DNA of 32,897 nt from Planctomycetota bacterium (lineage in GTDB: Bacteria > Planctomycetota > MHYJ01 > JACPTZ01). This document shows, piece by piece, positions 14,959 through 22,982 of this stretch. Each line of letters starts with the position of its first letter. Positions within the stretch are counted from its first letter, which is position 1. The DNA lies in assembly GCA_016192525.1 (NCBI GenBank), contig JACPTZ010000049.1, positions 1-32,897 on the forward strand, written 5' to 3'. The position numbers and the translations under genes are program-made. The notes beneath the pieces were generated by a model, which saw only the letters and a program-made list of their open reading frames with translations, ran no database searches and had not been told where the DNA came from.

Positions 14959-15918
14959 TCACTCCCACTCCCCCGCCGCCAGCGCCTCGAGAAGCCCCCA
15001 CCGCAGACCGCGGGTGGTCACGAGGACGTTTCCCGCGCCGAGCTCGGTGAGAAAAACGTCAGCGATCACCGCGCCCGCCACGATGATGTCCGCCCGGGAG
15101 GAGTCCAGCCCGGGAACCCTCTTCCGCTGCTCCAGAGTGTGTTTTCGCAGCCACTCGATCATCTGGCCGATGTCGAAACGCTGAAGTCGGTGTCCCTCCA
15201 CCTCGGTCCAGTCGGGCGAGGTCCCCTTTGTCGCCGCCACCTCGATCGCGGAGAGGGTGGTGAGGGTCCCCCCGACCCCGAGCACCACCGACGGTCGCCC
15301 GGGACAGGCCCGCAGCATCGGCCGAAGCTTCTCGCGCGCCGCGAAGTGGAGGGCAACGATGTCCTCCTCCGGGATCGGATCGGAGTGGACGCAGCGTTCG
15401 GTGAGCCTCACGGCGCCCACGTCGGCGGAGGCGTGCCAGAGGATCTTCGCCGCGTCGCCCAGCGTCCCCTGGGCGCTTCCGCCGCCGATGTCGATCAGGA
15501 ACACCGGGCCTGCGGCGGAGCGGAGGGCGGCCCGGGCGGCGGCGCAGGAGCACGCCCCCCGGAAGCCGAGCCGGGCCTCGAGCCCGCCGTCGATCACCCG
15601 GAGCGGCACACCGAGCGACTTCGCGGCGAACTCGGCGAATTCGGCCCCGTTCGAGGCGTCGCGGACGGCGCTCGTCGCCACGGCGGCGATCCCGACGGCG
15701 CCGTGCAACCGGGAGATCCCGGCATAGTCGGCCAGGACCTGAAGCGTGCGGGCCACCGCCTCCGGCCGGAGCGGTTTCCCCGCCCCGATCCCCTCCCCGA
15801 TCCGGGCGGTCCGCACCTCATGGGCCAGCACGGCCCAGTCGGCATCCCCGGGATCGCGACGCGCCACAACCAGCTTCGCGGTATTGGTCCCGAGATCGAT
15901 GGCGGCCCAGGTCGGCAT
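14959..15918 (-). CDS. Ppx/GppA family phosphatase
   Basis: A 319-residue protein of the Ppx/GppA phosphatase family (actin-like ATPase fold), which hydrolyses inorganic polyphosphate and/or the pppGpp 5'-phosphate. Signatures are AAIDLGTNTAKLVVARR at the N-terminus (phosphate loop 1), VATSAVRDASNGAEFAEFAA, VIDGGLEARLGFRGA (the E-x2-x-x-G region), FLIDIGGGSAQGTLGD (phosphate loop 2) and VVLGVGGTLTTLSAIE. It has only the two catalytic lobes and no C-terminal HD domain, as in short actinobacterial-type Ppx. It begins six bases after the mgtE stop, so it is the last gene of the long minus-strand run. Whether polyphosphate or guanosine pentaphosphate is the main substrate cannot be told. Confidence 0.9.
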   Translation of the reverse strand: MPTWAAIDLGTNTAKLVVARRDPGDADWAVLAHEVRTARIGEGIGAGKPLRPEAVARTLQVLADYAGISRLHGAVGIAAVATSAVRDASNGAEFAEFAAKSLGVPLRVIDGGLEARLGFRGACSCAAARAALRSAAGPVFLIDIGGGSAQGTLGDAAKILWHASADVGAVRLTERCVHSDPIPEEDIVALHFAAREKLRPMLRACPGRPSVVLGVGGTLTTLSAIEVAATKGTSPDWTEVEGHRLQRFDIGQMIEWLRKHTLEQRKRVPGLDSSRADIIVAGAVIADVFLTELGAGNVLVTTRGLRWGLLEALAAGEWE

Positions 15919-15924
15919 GGCGGC

Positions 15925-17280
15925 TCAGGCGGAGGCCGAGGGGATGAACATCCAGGCGATGGTGAGGTAGGTGAGCACGCAGGTGATGTCGTTCAGCACG
16001 GTGATGAAGGGTCCGGCCGCGAGGGCGGGATCGATTCCCATCTTGAAGCAGGCGGCCGGGATCATCGTACCGCTGAGAGACGCCAGAGTAATGCCGGCCA
16101 GCATCCCGGAGGCCACGATGAACCCGATGGCGGGCTCTCCCGAGATCCCCCAGGCGGCGAATCCGCTCAGGGCGCCGGCGATCGCCCCGATCCCGAGCGC
16201 CACACACGACTCCTGCAGAACGAGTCGAAACACCTTCGAGAGCTGAAGTTGGCCGGTGGCCAGCCCGCGAACGACGATGGTCGAGGACTGCAGACCGAAA
16301 TTGCCTCCCATGGCGCACGCCACCGGCATGAAGAGAATGAGCACGATCTTCGCCTGGATCACCGCCTCGTAAAATTGCAGCATCCAGGCCAGGGCCAGTT
16401 CGCCGACCAGCGTGGTCAGGAGCCAGGGGAGACGCCCGCGAATGCGCCGTCCGATCGAGTCCCGGATCGGGTCGAACGATCCGGCGCCCGTGAGCCGGGC
16501 GATATCCTCCTCCGCCTCCTCGTGAATGACGTCCATCACGTCGTCGAAGGTCACCACCCCGAGCAGGCGGCGGTCCTGGTCGACCACCGGAATCGCCCGC
16601 AGATCGTATTTGGCGACGACGTTGGCTACCTCCTCCTGATCGGTCTCCACCCGCGTGGTGATGACCTCCCGCCGCATCACCTGGTTCACGGGCGTTTCGG
16701 AACCGACCATGATCAGGGAACGGAGCGTCAGAACCCCGACGATCCGGTTCTGCTCGTCCACCGCGTAGATGTAGTCGGCCGTCTCCACGTGGAGGGCGCC
16801 CTGCAGGGCGGCGATCGCCTCGCGGGCGGTCTGCGTCTCGCGGACGCTCACGAAGTTGGTCGTCATGCGCCCGCCGGCGGTGGTCGGCGCGTACTCGAGG
16901 AGTTTCTGGATCTGGGCGGCCTGGGTCGGAGAGACGAGCCTGAGGACCGCGTCCTCCTTGCCGGCGGGCATCATCTCGACGAGGTCGGCCTGGGCGTCCG
17001 GGGCGAGCTGCTGGATCACGGGGGCGAGCCGATCGGCCTCCATCCGCTGGAGGAGCTCCGCCTTCGTGTCGGCGCGCAGTTCGTCGAGCACCTCGGCCGC
17101 ACGCTGGGCGCTGAAGACCTGAAAGAGGGCCAGCTGGTCCTCGGGCTCGAGATCCTCGACGATGATGGCGAGGTCCGCGGGATGGATGATCGGCAGGAGG
17201 GTCTGGAGCGACTCCTTGGCGATCCCATGTCGCTCGAAGACGGCGGAGATCTGCTCGAGGAGGGCTTCGCTGTTCTGCAC
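15925..17280 (-). CDS. mgtE: Magnesium transporter MgtE
   Basis: A 451-residue MgtE channel for Mg2+ uptake in the cytoplasmic membrane. Domains in order: an N-terminal superhelical domain (about 1-130, with LLPIIHPADLAIIVEDLEPE and repeated short helices), two CBS domains (about 135-255, with MTTNFVSVRETQTAREAI and DLRAIPVVDQDRRLLGVVTF), the connecting plug helix (DVMDVIHEEAEEDIARLTGA) and five transmembrane helices (about 280-450). The pore signature is present as MPVACAMGGNFGLQSSTIVV. Acidic residues of the CBS/N domains act as the Mg2+ sensor in known MgtE. The length is normal. It starts 12 bases after yfiH and is followed at once by the Ppx/GppA gene. Confidence 0.96.
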   Translation of the reverse strand: MQNSEALLEQISAVFERHGIAKESLQTLLPIIHPADLAIIVEDLEPEDQLALFQVFSAQRAAEVLDELRADTKAELLQRMEADRLAPVIQQLAPDAQADLVEMMPAGKEDAVLRLVSPTQAAQIQKLLEYAPTTAGGRMTTNFVSVRETQTAREAIAALQGALHVETADYIYAVDEQNRIVGVLTLRSLIMVGSETPVNQVMRREVITTRVETDQEEVANVVAKYDLRAIPVVDQDRRLLGVVTFDDVMDVIHEEAEEDIARLTGAGSFDPIRDSIGRRIRGRLPWLLTTLVGELALAWMLQFYEAVIQAKIVLILFMPVACAMGGNFGLQSSTIVVRGLATGQLQLSKVFRLVLQESCVALGIGAIAGALSGFAAWGISGEPAIGFIVASGMLAGITLASLSGTMIPAACFKMGIDPALAAGPFITVLNDITCVLTYLTIAWMFIPSASA

Positions 17281-17292
17281 GGGGTTCGAGCC

Positions 17293-18099
17293 TCAGGGGC
17301 GGATCCCGATGACGGCGCCGAACCTCCCGGCGGCCTCCTTCTGGGCGCGCCAGGACCAGTAAAGGCCCGGGGCGCATTTGCTGCACCGCGGCCGCGCGCC
17401 GATGGAGGCGACCGGAATGCCCGCGGCCACCATGATGTCGCGGTTGCTCTGGTACAGGTCGAAGAAGGTGAACTCCCCCTTCTTCACGAACCAGGCCTCG
17501 GAGTTCGGCCACTTCGCCCGGACGGCGTCGATGAGGTCCTGCTTCACCTCGTAGCAGCAGGGCCCGATGTGCGGCGCGAAGGAGACGCGCAGCAGGGGGC
17601 GACGCCCGGCGCTCAGGGAAAGCACGGCCTGCCCGGTGTTGCCCGCGATCCCCTCCATCGTCCCCCGCCAGGAGGCGTGGGCGATGCCCACGGCGGGAAC
17701 GCTTTCGTCGACGTATCCGATGAGCGGACAATCCGCCGAGTAACAGACGAGGCCGATTCCGGGAGTCTTCGTCACCATCCCGTCGAATCCCTCGATCGGG
17801 GGAAGCCCCTCCCGGAACCCGGCGCCGGCGTGGGGCTCACTGATGATGCCGACGGCGCCTCCGCAGACCTGCCCGGCGAGCACGGCCTTCCCGGGGTCCA
17901 GCAGGGCGCCCCGCACGAGGGAGGCGCGATTGCCGCGGGCGACGTCCTCGGGCAGCGCGTTGGAGCGGATCACGCTCCCCTCCCCCGGACGTCCCATGGT
18001 CCGCTGCGAGAGGGAGTGGGCGATCCGCTGCGAAGTCCCGAACACGAACGCCGTGGTCCGGAGCGCCACGGTCCGGGACGTCATTCCACCATCCTGCAT
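17293..18099 (-). CDS. yfiH: YfiH/PgeF-type multicopper polyphenol oxidase-fold (LACC1-like) protein
   Basis: A 268-residue member of the YfiH/DUF152 family, related to human LACC1. Members act as purine nucleoside phosphorylase/adenosine deaminase-type enzymes, or edit peptidoglycan precursors (PgeF). The metal-site motifs are present: CYSADCPL, then AIAHASWRGTMEGIAGN-type VGIAHASWRGTM, then IGPCCYEV; the C-terminal CSKCAPGLYWSWRA matches the family's late cysteine/phenylalanine-serine block. The start at 18099 is chosen because GGAGGT (complement of 18106-18111) lies six bases before it; the longer frame reaches 18129 and an alternative ATG is at 18084. The leader upstream contains a long purine-rich simple repeat. 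Confidence 0.9.
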   Translation of the reverse strand: MQDGGMTSRTVALRTTAFVFGTSQRIAHSLSQRTMGRPGEGSVIRSNALPEDVARGNRASLVRGALLDPGKAVLAGQVCGGAVGIISEPHAGAGFREGLPPIEGFDGMVTKTPGIGLVCYSADCPLIGYVDESVPAVGIAHASWRGTMEGIAGNTGQAVLSLSAGRRPLLRVSFAPHIGPCCYEVKQDLIDAVRAKWPNSEAWFVKKGEFTFFDLYQSNRDIMVAAGIPVASIGARPRCSKCAPGLYWSWRAQKEAAGRFGAVIGIRP

Positions 18100-18105
18100 C
18101 GAAAG

Positions 18106-18111
18106 ACCTCC
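18106..18111 (-). promoter_or_regulatory. Ribosome-binding site deciding the yfiH start
   Basis: GGAGGT on the minus strand, six bases before the ATG at 18099. It is one of the few near-perfect Shine-Dalgarno sequences in the window and rules against the longer frame starting at 18129. Confidence 0.7.
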
Positions 18112-18162
18112 GCAGGCAAAAAAACGCATAGCGAAAAACGCGAGGGGAAGAAATCACAGCGC

Positions 18163-18290
18163 TTCCAGCTTCCGTCTCCGTTTCCGCTTCTTTTTCCGTT
18201 TCCGCTTCCCTTTCCGTCTCCGTTTCTGCTTCCTCTTCCGCCTCTGTTTCCGTTTCCGTTTCTTACGTTTTCCGTTTTACTTCTCCCTCC
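18163..18290. repeat. Degenerate TTCCGT/TTTCCG hexamer repeat tract
   Basis: About 128 bases of repeated CCGTTTCCGCTTC-type hexamers on + (purine GGAAAC/GGAAGC units on -), ending TTACGTTTTCCGTTTTAC. It lies between the AI-2E transporter stop and yfiH, both on the minus strand, so a through-transcript would carry a long, nearly pure purine segment. It is not coding: the large open frame that crosses it on + is merely a repeat of Phe/Pro/Leu. Confidence 0.8.
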
Positions 18291-18301
18291 CTCCCCACGC
18301 C

Positions 18302-19504
18302 CTACGCCCTTGCGGCCCCCGCCGCCCCCATCTCCCGCAGCATCGGAAGCAGAATCTCGCGACCCAGAATCTTCACGATACACGCCACCGGCACCGCAAG
18401 CAAGACTCCGAACAAACCGAACAGCTGCGCCCCGGCGAGAAGGACCACAATCAGGGTGACGGGATGCAGCCCCGTCTCCTTCCCCAGCACGATCGGATTG
18501 AGGACGAAGGCCTCCAGAACCTCGGCGCCGAGAAACCAGAAGGACACCAGGCCGAGCGTCATCGGGTCGATCCCCGCGTCGAGAGCCGTGGTGACGGTGC
18601 AGGGGATCCAGCCGACGATCAGGGGCAGGAACGGAATCAGACTCCCCACCCCTTCGATGGCGCCGTAGACCAGGGGGAAGGGAATCGAGCAGATCCAGAG
18701 ACCGATTCCGACAAAGAGTCCCTTCACGATACACACGACGAGCTTGCCGCGAAAGAAGGAGATCGTGGTGACGTGAATCTGTCCGAGGATCTGCAGAATC
18801 CGGTCCCGGTGCGCCGGGGGAAAGTAGGAGACGACGGTGGCGTAGAGATCGTGCAGGCCGCGCAGGAAGAAAAACAGGTAGATCGGGACCAGGACCAGAT
18901 ACGACAGGACCGTATAGGCGCCGGTGAGTCCGGAGACGAGAATGCCGGCGACGAAGCTGGTCACGTCCATCCCCTTCTCGGCGATGGCCCCGGCGTGCGC
19001 CTCCAGAGTCTTCTCGAAGTTCGCCTGCAGCGAGTCGATCCGAAGCCGGTACTTCGGATGCCGGTCGTTCCATTCCGCCACCCGTCTCTCCGCCCAGGCG
19101 GTCCAGCGGTCGACGTAGGCGGGGTCATAGCGGGCGTTCGAGTTCAGGTCCTCCGTGAGCGGTTCGCCGCCGGTGTAGAGACCGTCCTTGTTCAGATCGT
19201 TGAACGAATCGCCGCGGACGGTGGCCTGGTAGTAGGTCACCGTCTCCTTCCAGAGCACGGGGACCGCGAAGCCGATGGCGAGGGCGGCCCCGCCGTAGAG
19301 CAGGAGGTAGAGGCCGCAGATCGTGGCCGTCCGGGGGACGCCGCGTCGTTCGAGGTGGTCGACGATCGGATTGAGGACGTACGCGATGAGCAGCGCCAGC
19401 AGCAGCGGATTGAGGACCGCCTGGATCCGGTAGGCGACCCAGAGGACCCCAAGGCCGACGGCGATCAGGAACAGCACCCGTCCTCGCCCGGCGCCGATCG
19501 TCAT
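18302..19504 (-). CDS. AI-2E family transporter with an EF-hand-like insert
   Basis: A 400-residue membrane protein of the AI-2E (TqsA/PerM-like) family, whose members export small molecules or ions such as Na+ or autoinducer. The family landmarks are LNPLLLALLIAYVLNPIVDH (residues 31-50), a long loop, then helices from about residue 185 with VPIYLFFFLRG, and the C-terminal PLVYGAIEGVGSLIPFLPLI and NPIVLGKETGLHPVTLIVVL (the NPxxxG-x2-x-x-HP region). Within the large loop, residues 103-127 read DLNKDGLYTGGE, then DLNSNARYD. The first matches a 12-residue EF-hand calcium loop at every ligand position (Asp103, Asn105, Asp107, Gly108, Glu114). That insert is not part of the usual family pattern as I know it. 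The substrate is unknown. Confidence 0.88.
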   Translation of the reverse strand: MTIGAGRGRVLFLIAVGLGVLWVAYRIQAVLNPLLLALLIAYVLNPIVDHLERRGVPRTATICGLYLLLYGGAALAIGFAVPVLWKETVTYYQATVRGDSFNDLNKDGLYTGGEPLTEDLNSNARYDPAYVDRWTAWAERRVAEWNDRHPKYRLRIDSLQANFEKTLEAHAGAIAEKGMDVTSFVAGILVSGLTGAYTVLSYLVLVPIYLFFFLRGLHDLYATVVSYFPPAHRDRILQILGQIHVTTISFFRGKLVVCIVKGLFVGIGLWICSIPFPLVYGAIEGVGSLIPFLPLIVGWIPCTVTTALDAGIDPMTLGLVSFWFLGAEVLEAFVLNPIVLGKETGLHPVTLIVVLLAGAQLFGLFGVLLAVPVACIVKILGREILLPMLREMGAAGAARA

Positions 19505-19567
19505 CGGGAGAACTCCAGCGGAGAGGGGGAAGCAACGAAAGTCACTCGCGGAGTGAGTGTTGACGGA

Positions 19568-19984
19568 TCACCGGGTGCGTCTCCGTCTCGTCTTCGTCCG
19601 TCGCGACAGCGGCGGCCGGGGGCGCTCGTCCTCGAAGGCCGTGGCGAAATCGTAGAGCGCGTGGAAGTCCGCCGCGGTGTCGCGCGCCGTTTTCCCCATC
19701 AGTCCGGCATCCACCAGATGAAACACGATGATCCCGATGTCGTCCGTGCCCTTCACGCCCCAGCCGGAGAGGACCACCGGAGCGAGCCGGCCGAACTGCG
19801 AGGCGGCGAGCTGACGGAACCCCTCCGCCAGCTGCGCTCCGGAGACGTGGCGCCGCTTTCCGACCTGCTCGAAGGTGTGTTCGAGGGCCTGGAAGACGAA
19901 GATGTAGGCCTCCAGGGCGTAGAGGCCCTTCTCCTGGGCCAGGCGACGCACCAGCGCCTCGGCGTTCTCGCGATCGGTGCTCAT
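19568..19984 (-). CDS. Minf_1886-type conserved protein of unknown function
   Basis: A 138-residue protein matching the small conserved Minf_1886 family in my memory of the pattern: LYALEAYIFVFQALEHTFEQ, then RRHVSGAQLAEGFRQLAASQ, FGRLAPVVLSGWGVKGTDDI, GIIVFHLVDAGLMGKTARDT and a final DFHALYDFATAFEDE. A basic Arg/Lys-rich tail follows. No enzymatic motif is evident and the function is not known. The ATG at 19984 overlaps the metG stop (complement of TCAT at 19981-19984), so it is translated together with methionyl-tRNA synthetase. The longer frame reaching 20380 runs antisense-style across metG and is rejected. The family assignment is from recalled similarity and should be searched. Confidence 0.82.
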   Translation of the reverse strand: MSTDRENAEALVRRLAQEKGLYALEAYIFVFQALEHTFEQVGKRRHVSGAQLAEGFRQLAASQFGRLAPVVLSGWGVKGTDDIGIIVFHLVDAGLMGKTARDTAADFHALYDFATAFEDERPRPPLSRRTKTRRRRTR

Positions 19985-21555
19985 GCCGGCCTTTCCTGTT
20001 TTTCTCCGGGGGGTTCGATGCGCGGGAAGAGCGGCGTCCCGAGGCTCACCGGCTGACCGTCCGGGACCCGGTCCGGGCTCCGACCCTCCGACGACTCCCC
20101 CCCGGCGTACAGTCGATCGAACGGCGTTGTCATCCCGATCTGCGCCCAGATCTTCTCCGCCGTCACGGGGATGAACGGGGCCAGATGGACCGACAGCATC
20201 CGCAGGGCATCGGTCACCGACCAGAGGACGCCGGCGAGCCGCTCCTGCTGACCGGTCTTCGCCAGTTTCCAGGGGGCCTCCTGCTCGATGTACAGATTCG
20301 CGGCCCGCACGTGACTCCACACCGCGGCGAGCGCGGCACTGAATTCGAGACGGTCCATCCTCGCCGACTGCTCGTCCCATCCCTCCGCCATCTTCGACTG
20401 AAGCGCGACGAAGCCTCCGGGATCGGCCGGGCGCCTCACCTTCCCGCCGAAGTACTTGTGGATCATGTTCGTCGTCCGGAACACGAGATTCCCGAGATCG
20501 TTGGCGAGATCGGCGTTGTAGCGGTCGGTCAGCTTGTCGCGCGAGAAATCGCCGTCGCGGTCGAACTCAATCTCGCGCAGCAGGAAGTACCTCACGGCAT
20601 CCCCGCCGAACTCGCGCGCGAGACCCAGCGGATCCACCACGTTGCCCAGCGTCTTGCCGATCTTGGCGCCCTGGAGGTAGACGAATCCGTGCCCGTGGAC
20701 CGCCTGAGGGAGCGGCAGCCCCGCGGCCATCAGCATTGCCGGCCAGATGATGCAGTGGAATCGGGTGATGTCCTTGCCCACCACGTGCACGTCGGCGGGC
20801 CAGAGTCGCGCGAAGCGGGCGTCGTCCGTCGCGAAACCGGCCCCGGCGATGTAGTTGGGCAGGGCGTCGAACCAGACATAGAAGACCTGCGCGGGATCGC
20901 CGGGGACCGGAATGCCCCACTTGAAGGTCGATCGGGATATGCTGATGTCGTCCAGTCCCGCCCGGATGGCGCTCAGGATCTCGTTCCGGCGGCTCTCCGG
21001 ACGCACGAATCCGGGGTGCGATTCGATGTGCCGGAGGAGCGCGTCCTGATATCTCGACAGCGTGAAGAACCAGTTTTCCTCCTCGATCCACTGCGGCTTC
21101 TGGCGGTGGTTCGGACAGAGTCCGTCGACGAGGTCGCTCTCCTTCTTGTACGCCTCGCACGAGACGCAGTACCAGCCGGTGTACTTCCCCCGGGTGACCG
21201 CCCCGGCCGCCTTGACGCGCTCATAGAGGGCCTGAACCGCGGCGCGGTGGGCGGGCTCGGTGGTCCGGATGAAGCGGTCGTAAGACAGGTGGAGCGCCTT
21301 CCAGACCGTCTCGAATTCGACCTGCATCCGGTCGCAGTAGGCGAGGGGGTCGAGATTCTGCTCGCGGGCGCGGCGTTCGACGTTGACCGAGTGCTCGTCG
21401 TTCCCCATCAGGAAGAAGGTGTCGAAACCGGTGAGGCGCTTCCATCGGGCGAGCGCGTCGGCGCCGATCTTCTCGTAGGCGGTCCCGACGTGCGGGACGC
21501 TGTTCACGTAGTCGATCGCCGTCGTGATGTAGAACTTGGGGCGGGGAGGGGTCAT
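19981..21555 (-). CDS. metG: Methionyl-tRNA synthetase
   Basis: A 524-residue class I aminoacyl-tRNA synthetase charging tRNA-Met with methionine. The Rossmann start is FYITTAIDYVNSVPHVGTAY (HIGH-type motif as HVGT). The connective peptide has Cys130, Cys133, Cys147 and His150 (CVSC...CPNH), a likely single zinc knuckle. FYVWFDALPNYIAG and WPADVHVVGKDITRFHCIIW are the methionine-site blocks. The KMSKS loop reads KIGKT (residues 298-302, AKIGKTLGN), a variant form. The anticodon-binding helical domain follows; there is no C-terminal EMAP-type tRNA-binding domain, so this is the short type. Its start overlaps the ricT stop by four bases and it follows the conserved tmk-holB-ricT order seen in many bacteria. 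Confidence 0.96.
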   Translation of the reverse strand: MTPPRPKFYITTAIDYVNSVPHVGTAYEKIGADALARWKRLTGFDTFFLMGNDEHSVNVERRAREQNLDPLAYCDRMQVEFETVWKALHLSYDRFIRTTEPAHRAAVQALYERVKAAGAVTRGKYTGWYCVSCEAYKKESDLVDGLCPNHRQKPQWIEEENWFFTLSRYQDALLRHIESHPGFVRPESRRNEILSAIRAGLDDISISRSTFKWGIPVPGDPAQVFYVWFDALPNYIAGAGFATDDARFARLWPADVHVVGKDITRFHCIIWPAMLMAAGLPLPQAVHGHGFVYLQGAKIGKTLGNVVDPLGLAREFGGDAVRYFLLREIEFDRDGDFSRDKLTDRYNADLANDLGNLVFRTTNMIHKYFGGKVRRPADPGGFVALQSKMAEGWDEQSARMDRLEFSAALAAVWSHVRAANLYIEQEAPWKLAKTGQQERLAGVLWSVTDALRMLSVHLAPFIPVTAEKIWAQIGMTTPFDRLYAGGESSEGRSPDRVPDGQPVSLGTPLFPRIEPPGEKQERPA

Positions 21556-22385
21556 TCGCCGTGCTCTTCGTCCTTCTCCTCGGGCGCCCCTTCCTGAAGC
21601 ACCTCGAGGATCGTCTCGCGCGGGACGCGGGACCGCTGTCCGTTCGCCTTCTCGACGAAGACCTCCTGCGTTAGGGCGGCCACGTTGAGCACCTCCGCCA
21701 CGCCATCCGCCAGCCGCACCTTCGTGCCGCGACGCGGAAGATCCCGCCGGAGACTGTTGTAGGTCTCGAACTCATACCGGAGGCAGCACTTCAGCTTGCC
21801 GCACCGTCCGGAGAGCTTGGCGGGGTCCAGCGTGGAGATCTGCGCCTTGGCCATCCTCATCGTCACCGGCTCGAACTCCTTGATGAAGGTCTTGCAGCAG
21901 AGGACGCGGCCGCAGGGACCGTAGTCGCCCAAAAGGCGGGCCTCGTCGCGCGCTCCGATCTGACGCATCTCGATCCGGGTCTTGTACTCCCGGGCGAGGG
22001 ACCGGACCAGTTCGCGGAAGTCGACGCGCCCGTCCGCCATGAAGTAGAACACGACCTTCTCCCCGCCGAACAGGTGCTCCGCGGACACCAGTTTCATCGG
22101 CAGTTTGAACTCCTCGATCTTCTGACGGCAGGCCACGGCCTCCTGCTTCTGATTCTGCTCGACAAGATTCGTGTAGGCCACCACGTCCGTCATCGACGCC
22201 CGGCGAAGCACCTCGCCGCCCGGCGGTCGGCCGACGCACTCACGGGGCGTCGAGACGCACAGGGCGTACTCGGTCCCCCGATCGGTCCGGACGATGCAGC
22301 GATCCCCGTTCTGCAGCCCGGACACGTCGGCCCTGAAGTTGCCGATCGTGAGCATCTCGCCGTACCGTATGGTGGCTTCGCGCAT
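21552..22385 (-). CDS. ricT: PSP1-domain regulatory protein RicT (YaaT)
   Basis: A 277-residue RicT/YaaT-type protein. In Bacillus, RicT with RicA and RicF forms an iron-sulfur-containing complex that controls RNase Y processing, sporulation and competence. The PSP1 domain covers the central part (VVAYTNLVEQNQKQEAVACR through VFYFMADGRVDFRELVRSLA). The C-terminal cysteine clusters are intact: CGRVLCCKTFIKEF and SGRCGKLKCCLRYEFETYNS. The C-terminal strands (VRLADGVAEVLNVAALTQEV) end the protein. The ATG at 22385 is preferred, with GAGGG just upstream; an adjacent ATG at 22388 and a GTG at 22412 are alternatives. Without RicA/RicF in the window, only the conserved operon position with holB and metG can be used as support. 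Confidence 0.93.
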   Translation of the reverse strand: MREATIRYGEMLTIGNFRADVSGLQNGDRCIVRTDRGTEYALCVSTPRECVGRPPGGEVLRRASMTDVVAYTNLVEQNQKQEAVACRQKIEEFKLPMKLVSAEHLFGGEKVVFYFMADGRVDFRELVRSLAREYKTRIEMRQIGARDEARLLGDYGPCGRVLCCKTFIKEFEPVTMRMAKAQISTLDPAKLSGRCGKLKCCLRYEFETYNSLRRDLPRRGTKVRLADGVAEVLNVAALTQEVFVEKANGQRSRVPRETILEVLQEGAPEEKDEEHGE

Positions 22386-22439
22386 CATCCCTCGTTCGTT
22401 CGACGGCCGCACCGGCCGTCACCCGCAGGTTCCCGACCC

Positions 22440-22982
22440 TCAGCCGCCGGAACCCGCGAAGCAGCCGCCCTGCGCGGCGCGCTCCTCGCCGCAGGTGGGA
22501 CGGATGTTCAGCGCCTCCTTGTCGGCGACATTTACATGCCGGAGTTCGACCTCCCGATCGAGCCGCGTGCTCAGCGAGGAGATCAGCTCCCCGGGATCCA
22601 CGCGCCCCGTCGCCTCGAAGTCGATGATGAGCCAGCGCCCTTCGGGGTCCCCGTGCACCGCGCGAGGACTGAGGGCCACCTCCAGCCGCTGGGCCTCCGC
22701 CGCGCAGAGGGCCAGGACTTCGGCGGTGAAGGCGCGACAGGCCGTCGAGTGGCTCTCGACCTCGGCCTCCGTGAGTCGGCGCACCACCGGCTCGTAGAGC
22801 GCGGCCAGTTCCGGGTCGGTCAGCGGCTCTCCATCCGCCGTCGCCTCCCCCACCCACAATCGACCGTCCACCCGGACGACGACGCGGTCGCCGGCGTGCA
22901 CGCCGCCCTCACGGGAGACGAAGTTCGCCATCGCCCGCGGCGAATCGTACTGGACGGGGATGGACCAGAGGGGGTCGGTCAT
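22440..22982 (-). CDS. PSP1-like protein, divergent paralogue of ricT
   Basis: A 180-residue protein with the layout of the PSP1 part of RicT. It opens WSIPVQYDSPRAMANFVSRE, then GDRVVVRVDGRLWVGEATAD, a helical arm (EPVVRRLTEAEVESHSTACR) and WLIIDFEATGRVDPGELISS, ending DREVELRHVNVADKEALNIR. These align by eye with GDRCIVRTDRGTEYALCVST, the TNLVEQNQKQEAVACRQKIE arm and VFYFMADGRVDFRELVRSLA in the adjacent RicT. It stops before the two cysteine clusters of RicT and instead has a short tail, RPTCGEERAAQGGCFAGSGG. It lies between holB and ricT, overlapping holB's stop by four bases. I infer a duplicated subunit, perhaps pairing with RicT. The function is unknown. Confidence 0.78.
   Translation of the reverse strand: MTDPLWSIPVQYDSPRAMANFVSREGGVHAGDRVVVRVDGRLWVGEATADGEPLTDPELAALYEPVVRRLTEAEVESHSTACRAFTAEVLALCAAEAQRLEVALSPRAVHGDPEGRWLIIDFEATGRVDPGELISSLSTRLDREVELRHVNVADKEALNIRPTCGEERAAQGGCFAGSGG

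Noticed and set aside
18163-18290. Possible CRISPR array in the repeated TTCCGT tract.
   Set aside because: Units are 6 bases and contiguous, with no spacers, and no cas genes are present. The Cas2-like domain at 32062 belongs to a regulator.
15139-18459. A 1106-residue open frame on + across Ppx, mgtE and yfiH.
   Set aside because: It is antisense to three well-supported genes, lacks any recognisable domain, is dominated by Arg, Gly, Pro and His, and crosses the hexamer repeat. Long false frames are expected at this GC content.
17843-20056. A 737-residue open frame on + across yfiH, the hexamer tract and the AI-2E gene.
   Set aside because: It consists of repeat-derived Phe/Pro/Arg followed by shadow sequence, with no ribosome-binding site.
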